Shown one piece after another: positions 1-11,885 of a stretch of 64,000 nucleotides of DNA; the stretch's first letter is position 1; every line of letters starts with the position of its first letter. Origin of the DNA: Ampelomyces quisqualis (taxonomy: Eukaryota > Ascomycota > Dothideomycetes > Pleosporales > Phaeosphaeriaceae); assembly GCA_018398575.1 (NCBI GenBank), contig JAGTXZ010000021.1, positions 992,001-1,056,000 of the forward strand. The letters are read 5' to 3'. Made by a program: the position numbers and the translations under genes. Below the pieces are notes generated by a model that was given only the letters and a program-made list of their open reading frames with translations, did not search any database and was not told the DNA's origin.

Positions 1-1546
1 GATAGATTGTAACAGCTTAGGCCTAGAGAGGAGTATCTTTCTAGGCGCTTCTGTTTCCTGTATAATACACCTTCTGATTAGGTTGCTCTTAAGCATCTTT
101 ATACTTATCTACTTCTACAGCTTTAATCTAACGCATATAAAGCTTTGTGCAGTTACTAGAGTAGTGTCCTAGCTTACTACAATTGTAACAACTACTAAGG
201 GTCTTCTGTTATTCTAGCTTAGGAGTCTTTGTAAGAAGACGCACTGTTATAGATTAATAGGCTGGCACAGAATTTATTAGAGCGTTAGTAGTAGTAGTCT
301 AATTTAGCTCCAAATTCTGTTGTAAGGCTAACCTAATTGGCAACTTAGCAGCAGCTAGTGTTATACTTAGTATAGGGTTGTTCTTCTGCTCTATATTGTA
401 TGCAGTAAGGTGTTCTACTATCTAATTAAATAAGTTCTTCTATTAGTGCCTAAATCCTAGGTTAGAGGCTTGCAACCCTAGCGTAATCTTAGTCTACAAG
501 TAGTAAAACTACTCTAAAGAGGGTACTTGTCTCTTAACTGTAGAACTTAAAAACCTAGCTTTAAATAAGAGAAACGTTTCCTCTTTTGTTATCTGCAATT
601 AATTAAACGCTGCACAGCTTTTAGCTACCTTGTTGCCTGTAATAAAATAGAACTTAAGTAGCTTAACCATTTGCTTAGCGTTCTAGAATTACTCTTAATT
701 AGTATCTAATAAATATTATAGCTTAAGATAGCCCTTAGCTAATTCTGTAGTGTAGCCCTATACTAAGGCTATACGTTGTCTTTTAGTCTAATAGTAATCT
801 AAGTTGATTTCAAGTTAATCCTAGATTAAGGCCTACTATTAGCAGAAGGTAGAATCTTTTCTATCGCTAAGATTGTCTATATTAGGCGTTTTCTTAGATT
901 ATTAAAGTTAGCAAAAGCTCTTATAGTAATGTAAGTACTTAGATATAAAGCTGTTAGATAAACAGCAGGGTATAGAATTGTTCTAAGGTGATTTAGTAGT
1001 AGGTAGGGGCTTGTCTAGTCCTACTAACAGAGTTAGTCCTTTCTTAAGAGAATTAATTTCTGCTAAAGCCTGTTTTAAATCTTGTTGTAATTAATTAACC
1101 TCTATTTAGGCAGGGGTTAGATTTAGTGCAGCTCTAGACTAAGGGGGTTTCTTAGTGTCTATCTTTTTTACTTTGGCACTCTATTACTAGGTTGTTACAG
1201 TTAATACAGAGTTGTCTTAGGAGAAGGCTCCTAGGGTTAGTTCTTTAGGGGGAGTTATTAGCGTTGCCTCTAATACTCCTAGGTTATTAATAGTCTCTAA
1301 GTTTCTATTGTAGCGCCAAACGCAACTTTTCTAAAGTAATCCTAACTGTTGTATTAATAGGAAGGTCTAAACCTAAAGGCTTTAGCTGTTAGGAGATCTA
1401 AGAGATCCTAACTGTGTTTGATAGATTTAAGGTTGCAAACAGATTCAATTCAGATAGAGTTCTAGACGTTTTAACGCGATCTTTTCAAAAGTAAATAGCA
1501 ATATTATCTAAATGCTATTACTAGCAGGACAAAGTTTCTCTTGTAA
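1..1546 (-). mobile_element. Chromovirus copy cut by the window edge: 5' internal (gag) part
   Basis: This stretch is a near copy of 6945-8490, the gag half of the complete chromovirus to its right, in the same minus orientation. It ends at 1546 directly against an LTR, with the same primer-binding-side sequence (TTACAAGAGAAAC on the minus strand) that adjoins the 5' LTR at 8491. It is therefore the start of another element whose pol and far LTR lie before position 1. The gag frame is broken by many TAA/TAG codons in place of glutamine. The tandem arrangement means the LTR at 1547-1992 serves both elements. Confidence 0.88.
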
Positions 1547-1992
1547 TGTAACAACGCAGGTAGGTATAGCTATTAGGATTAAATTAGATACGTATTAGAG
1601 GCATATAGGAGTGCGTGTTATATTAGAGATTCTAAATTAGCTATACACTTAAAGGTCTTGTATAGAAGGACAAGAGAAACTTATCCTCTATCTATACTAT
1701 AGGCTTATATTTATAGTAGGCGTAGCAGCTAAGTTAGAGCGCTATCAGAGCGCTTTTGGTCCTAATCTGCTAGCTCCCTACATAATCTGTTACTAAGCCT
1801 TTATAAGGTATTAGATGTAACATATATTTGCATGTGCTTGTTACAATAGGCTTATATTTATAGTAGGCGTAGTAGCTGAGTTAGAGCGCTGTTAGAGTGC
1901 TTTTAGTCCTAATCTACTAGCTCCCTACATAATCTATTACTAAGCCTTTATAAGGTATTAGATGTAATATGTATTTGCATGTGCTTGTTACA
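1547..1992 (-). repeat. Shared chromovirus LTR with internal 147-bp duplication
   Basis: This LTR begins TGTAACAACGCAGG and ends GTGCTTGTTACA on the plus strand, the same inverted ends as the 299-bp LTRs at 8491, 32737 and 39554. It is 446 bp long because the part from 1701 to 1847 is repeated directly at 1848-1992, an exact 147-bp step. The first repeat already ends in the terminal TTACA. The duplication therefore includes the outer LTR edge and may record unequal recombination between LTRs. It is at once the 3' LTR of the element to the right and the 5' LTR of the one to the left. Confidence 0.88.
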
Positions 1993-2315
1993 TTACTCTC
2001 TTTCTTAAAATTAATAGTCTCTATTAATTGGGTTTGTATTAGTGTTGTTTTAGATACCTTTCTAAATTGTTGTAAACTCTTATTTACTTTAAGTTTATTT
2101 TAGAATAACGTTATATAGCTGTTTATTGTTGTTTTGATTAGCGCGCTAGCGCGTTTAACGTTCTTAACTTTACCTTAAGCTTTTTAAGTATATATACAAG
2201 GCTAGCCCTTTAGTATACTACTTCTCTATACTCTCTCTCTTATGTTTGTATACCTAAAGCTATTCAAGCCTTATCCTTTCTTAATTACTAGCTAACTATA
2301 TAGTAGATATATACA

Positions 2316-3020
2316 ATGCCTATTCCTGTTTCTCTTAAGGCTTATCTTCTAGCCTATTAGGTTATTTACTTGTAGGCTGCAAGAGCTTTTGCCTGCAGCT
2401 ATTTTAATATTAAGTTTAGATTCTATTTAGATGTGTCTAAGAAGTGTACTTATTGCACACTCTTAAATAAGAAGTGTTGCCTAGTTTTCCTATATGCGGG
2501 CTAGAAGTATAATAGCCTCTTTAGGGCCCTTAACTGCAGGTTTACTGCCTTAGGTAGAGACAAGTCTAACAAGGTAGTGTTAGAGTAAGAGGCTACTGTT
2601 AAAAAGGTAGTGTTTTAGTTAGCTACTATTGTGCAGGTAAGCACTGCACAGGTAGCTAACATAAACAACGCTAACTTGTTAGTTAGCGCTTATTACTAGA
2701 GGGAGAAGCTAGCTAAAGAGGTTAGGGCAATAGCTAAGGAGGTTAGGTCGCTTAGAAGAAGTATAGTAGAGTTAACTAGTATAGTTACTTAGCTAGTAGA
2801 TATTATAATAGCATTAAGGGCTAATTAGTTAGCAGAGTAGGAGGAGGCGTAAAAGGCAGCGCAAGAGGCTAGTACTTGCAGCAAGCAGGGCTAGAATAGA
2901 GGACTACTAGGTAGTGCGTTAGTGTCTATACTTAGAGATTTAGACAATTAAGAACGTCCTACTAGTAGCGACAACAGTCTACTATTAGATCTAATAGAAG
3001 AGTAAGACTCTTATTGTTAA
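2316..3020 (+). pseudogene. Antisense accessory ORF at the 3' end of the chromovirus
   Basis: From ATG at 2316 a frame of about 234 codons runs on the strand opposite to pol, between the 3' LTR and the chromodomain. It starts MPIPVSLKAYLLAY. A cysteine-rich segment follows (KKCTYCTLLNKKCC, then a further Cys in ALNCRF). The C-terminal half is charged and alanine-rich (KEVRAIAKEVRSLRRSI) and probably helical or coiled. The internal stops are nearly all TAG/TAA at positions where Q or W would fit. The second chromovirus has the same frame at 38506-39228 on the minus strand, with conserved start, Cys motif and length within 18 bp. Pyrimidine-rich and TATA-like sequence lies just upstream (2200-2310). 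The function is unknown; the Cys cluster could bind zinc or nucleic acid. Confidence 0.6.
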
Positions 3021-6000
3021 TAGCTGTTACCTACTAGTGTAGTAGTTGCAATATTAAGTTTAATTTCCTTAATATAATTATCTTGCAATGCTATAAGATC
3101 TTTAACTTCTTTTTCTTATACTGTAATCTATTTGGCTAACGCTTATAAGAGTCCTAGCTGTTTTAGATAGCGTTTATAGAACGCTTATAACATATATAAG
3201 GCGCCTATAAAGTTTAAAGCATTGTACTAGGTAAGGTTAAGATTATAGCCTACCTATTTTACACAATACTTTAGAATAGAGCAGTATAGCTTGCTAGCTA
3301 GAATCTCTTTAACTTCTTATTCTTTAACGCCTTAAATTAGGATGCTAGATAGGTTTAGGCTTAGCTAACTAGCTAGAGAGTCGTTAGGGTCCTTGCAGAG
3401 GATATCTAGAGTAAACATGTTATAGATCTTAGATCCTTTAGGTAGCTTTAGTTAAAATAAATAGCTAACTTATTTTAGAACTTTAAAGGGGCCTTCCTAC
3501 AATTTAGCAAGTTTGTAACTTAGGCAGGTAACAGATAGGTTTTAGGTTAAGAAGTAAACTTTGTTACCTACTACCTAATTAACAAGTTAACAATGTTTGT
3601 TTACTTTAGCAGCTATTTGTTACTGCGCCTTCTCTATATTGTCTTTAGCTGTGCGCTAGGCTTTATGCATGCAGGTAGCTAAGCTTAAGGCATTCTTAAT
3701 ATTTATATCTTTGTGTTTTAAAGGAAATAATACCTAATTCTAGCTCTATTGTAGTTTAGATCTAAACAGAAGCTAGTATAGTACTATACTAATTGCAGAG
3801 TACAGCAGTGTAGCTTAAGCTTAATTAATTATTAGTAAGAGGTTACTCTAGTTGTTCTAGTAGTAGAATACAAAGGGCCTTAATTGTTAATTAATATACT
3901 TGTTTATAATCTTAGTTTGTCTATTAGTTTATTTATAGTAAGCTGTAGAAAGCTTAATTTGCACGCCTAGGATCTTATAGAACTTAGACTAGAATTAGAA
4001 CACAAACTAGAGGCTGCAGTTAGATACTATGCTTTTAGGCGTATAGCTAAATTAGTATACCTATTAGATAAACAAATAAGCTATTTCTTAAGCGTTAATA
4101 GTCTTGTAACACAGGATAGAGATAGCTTACTTTAATAGGTAATTAATAATAACTATAATTTGATTATAGCTATGCTAATTAGTTAAGAATGTCTTGAAAT
4201 CTATACATAAATGCTGCATAGGCCTATTAAGAATTAGTAACAGATAGAGGAACCCTTAGGATTAGAGCTGTCTTAGATAAGATCTTTAATAAGAAACGCA
4301 GTTTTGTACATAGCGTTTGCATATAGCCTCTATGCCTTTCTAGTAGTATTACTAAGCCAGAAGCTAATACGTCTTTATAGCGCTTAGGTAAGCAGTAGAT
4401 ACCTAATTATAAGCTTTTCTAATTAGTTAGGTGCACAAAGGGGAATCCTTGGGTACATATAGGCGTAAGTAATATAGTAGTAGTTCTTTTTAGACATAAT
4501 ACAGCTGTAGTAGTGTAAGGCGTTCTTCCTTAAAGAAGCAGTAATTTTCTGCTAACAGGGCTTTAATTAGTTCTAATAAGTTAAGATTTAGGGGGGCACT
4601 AATAGATTAGACTAAAATAGCTAAAATATTAATCTCTAGCTAGTTACAGACATAGTTCTAAGCTAGTTTAGAGTTAACTAGGGGGTTTAGGCGTTTAGGT
4701 CCTAGAAGTATACAGGATCTGTTGTCTTGTTAGGCAGCCTTAACCTTACTAACGTCCTGTTCTCTTTAGCTTAGGATATTAGCTTGCTTGTTAAGCTTAC
4801 TAGGCGTGTACTTAATGCAGAAATTAAAAGAAGTAATAATCTCTGCCTATTATGCTTAACGTGTATTAAGAACCTTAGTAGTTATAAAGTATTCTAAGGA
4901 GCAGTAATCTAAATACACTTGGATTTAACTCTATATAGAGGTAAGTTTAGCTCTCTACTTTTTAAACGCTTTTAGAATAGTAAAAAGTTCTTTATTGTAT
5001 ATTTCCTAATTAAGCTTAGCCCTAGATAGGGTGTAACTATAGAAGGCTATAGGATACTACTTGTTATTAGAGTGCTTCTAAGAGAGTACTCCTGCTATTA
5101 CTCTATCTAACGCGTTAGTTTCTAACTTTGTATTATACTTAGAATAGAAATAAGATAGCGTAGGAATAGCTAGGAGTAAGGCTTTAATCTAATTAAAAGC
5201 CTGTTAGTAGTCTGTAGTCTATTTAAACAGTGTAGAGAGACTTTAAAGCTTTAGGATTAGTTTGGCTACATAGGAGAAATCCTTAATAAACTATTAATAG
5301 AAACTAGCAAAACTAAGAAATAACTTAACGCTAGTAACTATAGTAAGTTTAGCTTAGTTTTAGAGTACTTCTACCTTGTTAGGGTTAACTTTAGTGCCCT
5401 AGTTTGTTAAAACGTAGCCTAGATACTTTGTGCAGGTTATATAGAATTTACTCTTCTAAATATCTACTTAGAGTCCTATAGTACGTAAGCGCTCTAAGAC
5501 CTTTTAAACGTGTTTCTAATGTAAGTTTATATCTTCTAAGTAGATTAGAATGTTGTTAAGATATATAATACAGAAATTGTTAAGATAATTAATTAGTATA
5601 TTGTTTATATAGCGCTAATATGTTGCTAGCCTATTACACAAGCCAAAAGAGAGAACCTTACACTTATATGTACTGTAATAGGTCTAAAAAGTAGTATACT
5701 CTTTAGAGTCAGGATCTATACAAATTTTGTTAAAGGCGGCCTAGATGTTAAACTTAGTAAAGATCTTAGCTTTAGAAGGACGTAATAGCAGCTTATTAAT
5801 GCAAGGGATTAGATAGACGTCCTTACGCGTAAGGGCGTTAATCTTCTAGTAGTCTACACAGATATATATATCTCTATTTGGTTTGCGTATACAGAGAATA
5901 GGTAAAGTAAAAGGGCTTTAGCTAGCCTTAATAAAACTCTTCTAAAGGTGTTTCTAGACGTAGGCCTTAGTAGCTTTAAGCTTCTTCTAATTCTACTTGT

Positions 6001-6900
6001 ACAGGGGACTAAACGCATTTAGTAATAGTTCTTTAAGAATAATCTTATAATTATATAGATAGTAAAGAGGCAATTGATTAGCTGCTAACTTACTAAATAC
6101 ATTCTGATACTAGGAGTAGCAGGCAGGTAATCTCTTATCTAATTAGCTTTAATTGTCTGCGTTGTCCTTAGAGGCAAGAATCCTGTTAATCTTATAGAGG
6201 CTTATTGTAAAGAACTTGTTCTAGAGCTTCTTTATAATAAAGTAAAATGTATTAGCAGAAATAAGAGCTATACAGGTGCTTAGAGGGGATTTAGACTCTA
6301 AGTAGGTTTACTTGGTTAGGGTATAAGGAATCTCTAAGATTTTTTAGGCTAATAGGAGCTTTAAGCACCCCTTAATACAATAAATAGAAGAAGAAGAACA
6401 GTAAGGACTATTTTAGATACAATAGTCTTCTTTCTCTTATAGAGCGTTGCGTTACTGCATATTAAGATAGACAGTAGCTGGCACTATAGCTTAATGTAGA
6501 ATAGTAGGAATAGAGGGTAAAGGATTATATAAACAGGGGTACTTAGATAGCCAAATAAACTGTAACCTATTTATGTCTAATTGAATCTTAAATTGTCTTA
6601 ACTATTAGAGGCTAAGTATACAATCCTAAGACCTAAGATTAAAGATAAGGAATAGATAGTTTAAAATCTTTTGGCTATTAATATTTAAGTGTAGTTAAAT
6701 ATATTAAGTAACTAAAGAAGTAATCTAATCCTTAAAGCTGCGCACTTAAACCTAGAAGAAGAGCTTCTAGATAGGTTGCTGCAAGGCTTTAAAAACAAAT
6801 AAAACAATTTGTAAATTTAAAAATAAGAAACCTTAAGCACTAGTGTTAACAAGAGTATTAAGGCGTAAGCTAAGGCCTTAGTTGTAAAAAAGCGTAGGCA
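3016..6900 (-). pseudogene. Chromovirus pol (protease-RT-RNase H-integrase-chromodomain), decayed
   Basis: This is the mirror of the pol region at about 34.6-38.5 kb. The reverse transcriptase core lies around 5.3-6.1 kb, where the usual YLDDILIY motif reads ILNNILIY near 5550. RNase H and integrase follow toward lower coordinates. A chromodomain occupies about 3.14-3.35 kb, which places the element in the chromovirus branch of Ty3/Gypsy. A chromodomain of this kind is known to steer integration toward marked chromatin. Asp-to-Asn changes at the RT active site and dozens of Q/W-to-stop codons make it non-functional. The exact start and the protease boundary were not resolved. Confidence 0.85.
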
Positions 6901-6949
6901 TAAAGAAATAAAGACTGTAAAACAAATAAGAAAGGTTAAGGTAAAATAG

Positions 6950-8275
6950 ATTGTAACAGCTTAGGCCTAGAGAGGAGTATCCTTCTAGGCGCTTCTGTTT
7001 CCTGTACAATACACCTCCTAATTAAGTTGCTCTTAAGTATCTTTATACTTATCTACTTCTACAGCTTTAATCTAACGCACATAAGGCTTTATACAGTTAC
7101 TAGAGTAGTGTTCTAGCTTACTGTAATTGTAACAACTACTAGAAGTCTTCTGTTGTTCTAGCTTAGGGGTCTTTATAGGAAGACGCACTGTTATAGATTA
7201 ATAGGCTAGCGCAGAATTTGTTAGAGCGTTAGTAGTAGTAGTCTAATTTGGCTCTAAATTCTGTTATAGGGCTAACCTAATTAGTAACTTAGCAGTAGCT
7301 AGTGTTATACTTAGTGTAGAGTTATTCTTCTACTCTATATTATATGCAGTAAGGTGTTCTACTATCTAATTGAATAAGTTCTTCTATTAGTGCCTAAATC
7401 CTAGGTTAGAGGCTTGCAACCCTAGCGTAATCTTAGTCTATAAGTAGTAAAACTACTCTAAAGGGGGTACTTGTCCTTTAACTGCAGAACTTAAAAACCT
7501 AGCTTTAAACAAGGAGAACGTTTCCTTCTTTGTTATCTGCAATTAATTAAACGCTGTATAGCTTTTAGCTACCTTATTGCCTGTAATAAAGTAGAACTTA
7601 AGTAGCTTAACTATTTGCTTAGCGTTCTAGAATTGCTCTTAATTAGTATCTAATAAATATTGTAGCTTAAGATAGCCCTTAGCTAATCCTGTAGTATAGC
7701 CCTATACTAAGGCTATGCGTTGTCTTTTAGTCTAATAGTAATCTAAGTTAATTTTAAGTTAATCCTAAATTAAGGCCTACTATTAGCAGAAGGTAGAATC
7801 TTTTCTATTACTAAGATTGTCTATATTAGGCGTTTTCTTAGATTGTTAAAGTTAGCAAGAGCTCTTATAGCAATATAAGTACTTAGATGTAGAGCTGTTA
7901 GATAAACAGCAGGGTGCAGAATTGTTCTAGGGTGATTTAGTAGTAGGTAGGGGCTTATCTAGTCCTACTAACAGAGTTAGTCCTTTCTTAAGGGAATTAA
8001 TTTCTGCTAACGCCTGTTTTAAATCTTGTTATAATTAATTAACCTCTATTTGGGCAAGGGTTAGATTTAGTGCAGCTCTAGGCTAAGAAGGTTTCTTAGT
8101 ATCTGTCTTTTTTGCTTTAGCACTCTGTTGCTAGGTTATTACAGTTAATATAGAGTTGTCTTAGGGGAAGGCTCCTAGAGTTAGTTCTTTAGGGGGAGTT
8201 ATTAGCGTTGCCTCTAATACTTCTAGGTTATTAATAGTCTCTAAGTTTCTATTGTAGCGCTAAACATAACTTTTA
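6950..8275 (-). pseudogene. Chromovirus gag, decayed
   Basis: This is the mirror of gag at 33255-34570. The capsid-like region reads through with glutamine-type stops, and a degenerate CCHC zinc knuckle (CYNCxK...) lies near its 3' end at about 7.1 kb. A basic, lysine-rich stretch lies near the N terminus. The first 1.5 kb of the window is another copy of the same gene. The start codon was not identified because ATG codons are depleted. Confidence 0.8.
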
Positions 8276-8490
8276 CTAAAGTAATCCTAACTGTGTGTTA
8301 ATAGGAAGATCTAAACCTAAAGGCTTTAGCTGTTAGGAGATCTAAGGGATCTTAACTGTGTTTAATAGATTTAAGGTTATAAACAGATCTAATTTAGATA
8401 GGGTTTTGGACGTTTTAACGCAATCTTTTTAAAAGTAAATAGTAATATTATCTAAATGCTATTACTAGTAGGACGAAGTTTCTCTTGTAA

Positions 8491-8789
8491 TGTAACAACG
8501 TAGGTAGGTATAGCTATTAGAATTAAATTGGATACGTATTAGAGGCATATAGGAGTGCGTGTTGTATTAGAGATTCTAGATTGGCTATACACCTATAGGT
8601 CTTGTACAGAAGAACAAGAGAAACTTGTCCTCTATCTATGCTATAGGCTTATATTTATAGTAGGCGTAGCAGCTGAGTTAGAGCGCTATTAGAGCGCTTT
8701 TGGTCCTAATCTGCTAGCTCCCTATATAATCTGTTACTAAGCCTTTATAAGGTATTAAATGTAACATATGTTTGTATGTGCTTATTACA
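8491..8789 (-). repeat. 299-bp 5' LTR of the minus-strand chromovirus
   Basis: The plus strand reads TGTAACAACGTAGG at the left edge and CTTATTACA at the right edge. It is the same length (299 bp) as both LTRs of the copy at 32737-39852. A TATAAATA-like box (TATTTATA on the plus strand, 8652-8659) is a candidate promoter element. The terminal C of TGTTACA has become T here, a RIP-type change. Confidence 0.9.
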
Positions 8790-9259
8790 TTCTTGTTAGA
8801 TAGCTTAGTTGTTATTTAATCTAAGAAGTTAAAAAGTTAGTTATATATTAACTAGATATACAGGGCCTAAGGTGTGTTGCTTTTACTAATTCTGTTAGTA
8901 GCTGTTTTAAAGTTTACTAGCATACATGTTATTGCCCTAAGGTGTAACTACTTAGCAGGTACTAGCCAAAGCCTTTTAAGGTCCTTAAAGTCTGTAACTA
9001 CGTTATTATCCTGTAAATTACTGCTACTACCTTGCAAGGCCTAATTAAGTGTAATCTCTTGCTCTAGCTACTTGTTAATATAAGTAGCTAGGGAGCAGGC
9101 GCGCTTACACATATTATAGGTTAAATTCTACCTAGTCTTAACATCTCAAATTACACAGAGTTAATTTTTTGGCAGTATATTAGATTGTACCTTTAGAAAT
9201 CGTTTAAAACGTTAAGGAGACAAATCAATAGCAATACAAATTGCCTAGATCTAGAGGAG

Positions 9260-9301
9260 CTTAGTGCGTAATAAAGAATTATAATAAAGGGTGTAACATA
9301 C
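9260..9301 (-). other. Intron in hAT gene with TTATTAYA-N5-TTATTACG motif
   Basis: Read on the minus strand it runs GTATGTTACACCC to TTACGCACTAAG, 42 nt. Removing it joins VPNSLQK to LLQIQAICIAIDL in one frame. It contains TTATTATA-ATTCT-TTATTACG, the motif shared with the other introns listed here. Confidence 0.6.
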
Positions 9302-10455
9302 CTTTTATAAGGAGTTAGGCACTAATATACTATTATTAATCTAGTAAACGTAATAGCGTTGCAGCTACTAAGCCTCTTTAATCTTAGGCAAGGCTGTTAG
9401 CCTTAGGTAGGCTATTATGTCCTGCACTACTAGGTTAATAATATAGGCAAGGTATAGTATAGTGTTTTCCTTTGCGTTCTAAGAAACCTCCTTATTAGTA
9501 AGATTGCTTTCTAGGCTTCTGCTAAGAGTACTGTTGTTTAAAGCGTTGTTGCAGGTAACTGCTAGTAATTATTTTAATGTTTTTGTGTTTTTAAGTACCT
9601 GCATAAGATTAGATGCTATAGAAACTCTAGTGTGCTACCTACGCAAGGGCACAAAATCTAATAGAACCTTTCTTATCTACTAACTAGTGTTAATATAATA
9701 GGCTTTAATAGCCAAAAAGCTTAGGTAGTTAGCTACAGACTAGGCGTTAAGGGCAATTAAGATTTTTGTTAACTTACTAAGATCAGAAAGAAGGTTTTTA
9801 GTTACCTACTTATATTGTTCCTAGAGTATAAGAGTAAACTTGTATTAGCTGGGTATAGTAGTGCTAGGCTAGAAAAACTCTACAAAGCAGTAAAATAAGA
9901 GTTGCTCTAATGTTTAAAAAGACTAGTTCCTATTAAGAAGTACCTGTACAATTTCTAGTTTAAATTACTAGGTAGTAAACAGTTGCAGGAGTTGTAGACG
10001 TAATAGTGTAACAAATAAGAGTAGCTGCCTTGTATAGATAGATTCTATAACCTCTCTGCAACTATTAGACTAAAGGTAGTTACTAAGGTGTTTTGTCTCT
10101 ATATGCTTGTTAGTTAAGTGTTAAAGTATGTGCCTACAGTTTAGGCAATATACGTGTAGTTTACTGCTTTTAATATAGGCTCCTTCTCTAAATTAAGTCT
10201 ATATAATAGCAGAACGTTTAGCTCTACTCTATTAAGGATTAGAATTATTAGAGTCTTAGGCCTATAACGTGTTCTGCTACCAGGCATCCTATGTGGTACA
10301 TACAGTAGCATTGTCTTAAATTGGCTGCTTAAGGATAGTAACTATTCTCTTAATTCTAGACTTAAGGATTTAAGAGGCGTTAAGTATAAATTTGTAGAGT
10401 ATTTTAGGCAGATTAGGGTATAGGTTGTCTAGGAGTAAAGGGGGGTCGCTTAGGT

Positions 10456-10490
10456 CTATGTGTATAATAAAAAAGTGTAATAATAAAGTA
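10456..10490 (-). other. Probable intron remnant in hAT gene with the shared motif
   Basis: The minus strand has TTATTACA-CTTTT-TTATTATA at 10483-10463, followed by an acceptor-like CACATAG at 10456. No GT donor is visible where expected; GCTACT occupies that place. The boundary is therefore uncertain, and this may be a mutated intron. Confidence 0.4.
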
Positions 10491-10976
10491 GCAATGTCTT
10501 ATAGAAAGAGAGTAGTAATTGCAGCAACAATAGAATAGCAAAACTACAGTTTAGTGTTACTTTAAGTAAGAGAGGTAGGCGTTCTACTAGAGGCGTTATT
10601 CCCCTAGTTAGGGGGCAGATAGTAGAGCCAAACTTTTAGAAATTAAGAAATTAGGTTTTACAGTAGTAGCAAAATTTTTAAGTCTTAACTATATTAGGTA
10701 ATAATATACAGCAGATTTAATTATGCATGTTACTTAGCGTCTAAACAGCCCTCCTAAGTACTATTAGAGAACCCCTTCTAGGTGCTATTGCTCTAATCCT
10801 TATTCTTCTTATCTTTATATTTATTAGGCAGCGTCTTATAGTATGCCTCTAGCTCTTTACTAGAATCTTTAACCTCTTCCTTATATTTAGTCTTATCGCG
10901 TCCCTTAACGTATAGCCTATTACTATAGAGCTCTAGAAGCTAATTAAACATAGGAGAAAGTGTTAGCTTACGCCTT

Positions 10977-11027
10977 CTAGCAGACCAGTTAGAATAAGTA
11001 TGTAATAAAATAATGTAATAAACTTAC
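10977..11027 (-). other. Intron in hAT gene with the shared motif
   Basis: On the minus strand GTAAGT starts at 11027 and CTAG ends at 10977 (51 nt), with a CTAAC branch-site-like sequence before the acceptor. It holds TTATTACA-TTATT-TTATTACA. The flanking coding reads KLALVTNQNW before it and RRRKLTLSPMFN after it. Confidence 0.6.
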
Positions 11028-11358
11028 TACCAATTCTAATTAGTTACTAGAGCCAACTTGTTAGGCGTTAGCTTATTGCAAAATTTAAGCTATTTAGCCT
11101 TAGCCTGTAGTGTCTTAAAGCTATTTCTCTTAAGGAGGTGTAGCCTACAAGTATACTCCCTTTAGAGTATCCTCTCTACAGCTCTACTAGGCCTATAAAC
11201 GCAAGTATAAGCTTAAGCTAATAATTTTTTTTGCTTTAAGTCTAAAGTTGCTGCAGAGGACCCCTTTATAACAATGTTGTAGGCGCATATATCAATTTCA
11301 ATTTAGATAGCCTTCTATTTTTAATTAACCTAAGCAATAGAGGCTGTTAACTACTTAG

Positions 11359-11406
11359 CTTTGCATATTAGTAAAAATAACGTAATAAAAAGGTGTAATA
11401 ACTTAC
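11359..11406 (-). other. 48-bp intron in hAT gene, close match to H3 intron 1
   Basis: The minus strand runs from GTAAGTTATTACA at 11406 to GCAAAG at 11359. Of the first 26 bases, 23 are the same as in the H3-like gene's first intron (12500-12547). Over all 48 positions I count 34 identities without gaps. The upstream exon ends AAKRFNSK; downstream the frame resumes as LTASIAQVNQK. Confidence 0.65.
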
Positions 11407-11885
11407 TAGATTACTTGCTATTAAAACGCTTTGCTGCCTAGGCCTTAAGCTTATGCTTAAGTTTCTTAGCTTATTGCCTTAGAGACAACGCCTTATACCT
11501 ATTGCCTCTCTTAACCTTCTTCTTAAGCTAGTATTTAGCTAATTAGTCTAAGGACTTAGCCTTTGTAATAGCAGCTAGCTCCCTAGATTGCATAGCGCTA
11601 CTACTAAGCTGCCTGCTAGAGTTAACTTAGAAATTTATTAGTTAGCCTTACTTTAGAGTATTACTACTACAAGAGTTAAAGATATAGCTAATCTTATTAT
11701 CCCTAGAAGCAAAACCCTAGACAAATTAGTACAATTTATAGTAAAGTTCTAAGAATATTACTATTGTAAGCTAGGCCTACTTCTCTTCTTTAAAATTTAG
11801 CAGAACTCTAACAGGAATAGGCAGCAGAAAGCCCTTAGGCTTGTTAACAACCTTAATTTCCTTAGACTTAACAGATTCCATAGCA

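Larger units (their letters stand above)
1547..8789 (-). mobile_element. Complete Ty3/Gypsy chromovirus (minus strand)
   Basis: The element is bounded by the LTR at 1547-1992 (its 3' LTR) and the LTR at 8491-8789 (its 5' LTR). Inside, gag, reverse transcriptase, RNase H, integrase and chromodomain run on the minus strand in that order. It mirrors the plus-strand copy at 32737-39852: paired positions sum to 41526 from the 5' LTR down to about 3.0 kb, with only about 20 bp of indels beyond. All frames carry RIP-type stops, so it is dead. Its right end at 8789 cuts into the hAT gene. The left-end target duplication lies outside the window and cannot be tested. Confidence 0.92.
8790..11881 (-). 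pseudogene. hAT-family transposase gene, interrupted and RIP-damaged
   Basis: Minus-strand translation shows hAT transposase blocks. KVLLDFVPL, followed by a degenerate R-Q-H-T, lies at about 9.63-9.68 kb. LAVTCNNALNNSTL at 9.52-9.56 kb corresponds to the hAT AVTxDNAsNN block. YLAYIINLVVQDII at 9.40-9.45 kb matches the cLAHxlNLvvqd block. The catalytic Asp is Asn, and Cys/His of the last block are Tyr, all RIP-type transitions. The likely start is ATG at 11881-11879 (MESVKSKEIKVVNKPKG), followed by a basic region. At least three short introns fit the frame. The 3' end, including the hAT C-terminal dimerisation domain, is missing where the LTR starts at 8789. These proteins cut and paste hAT transposons; this copy cannot. 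Confidence 0.82.

Noticed and set aside
1701..1992. Link between the 147-bp LTR duplication and the 147-bp satellite
   Set aside because: Same length but unrelated sequence; taken as coincidence.
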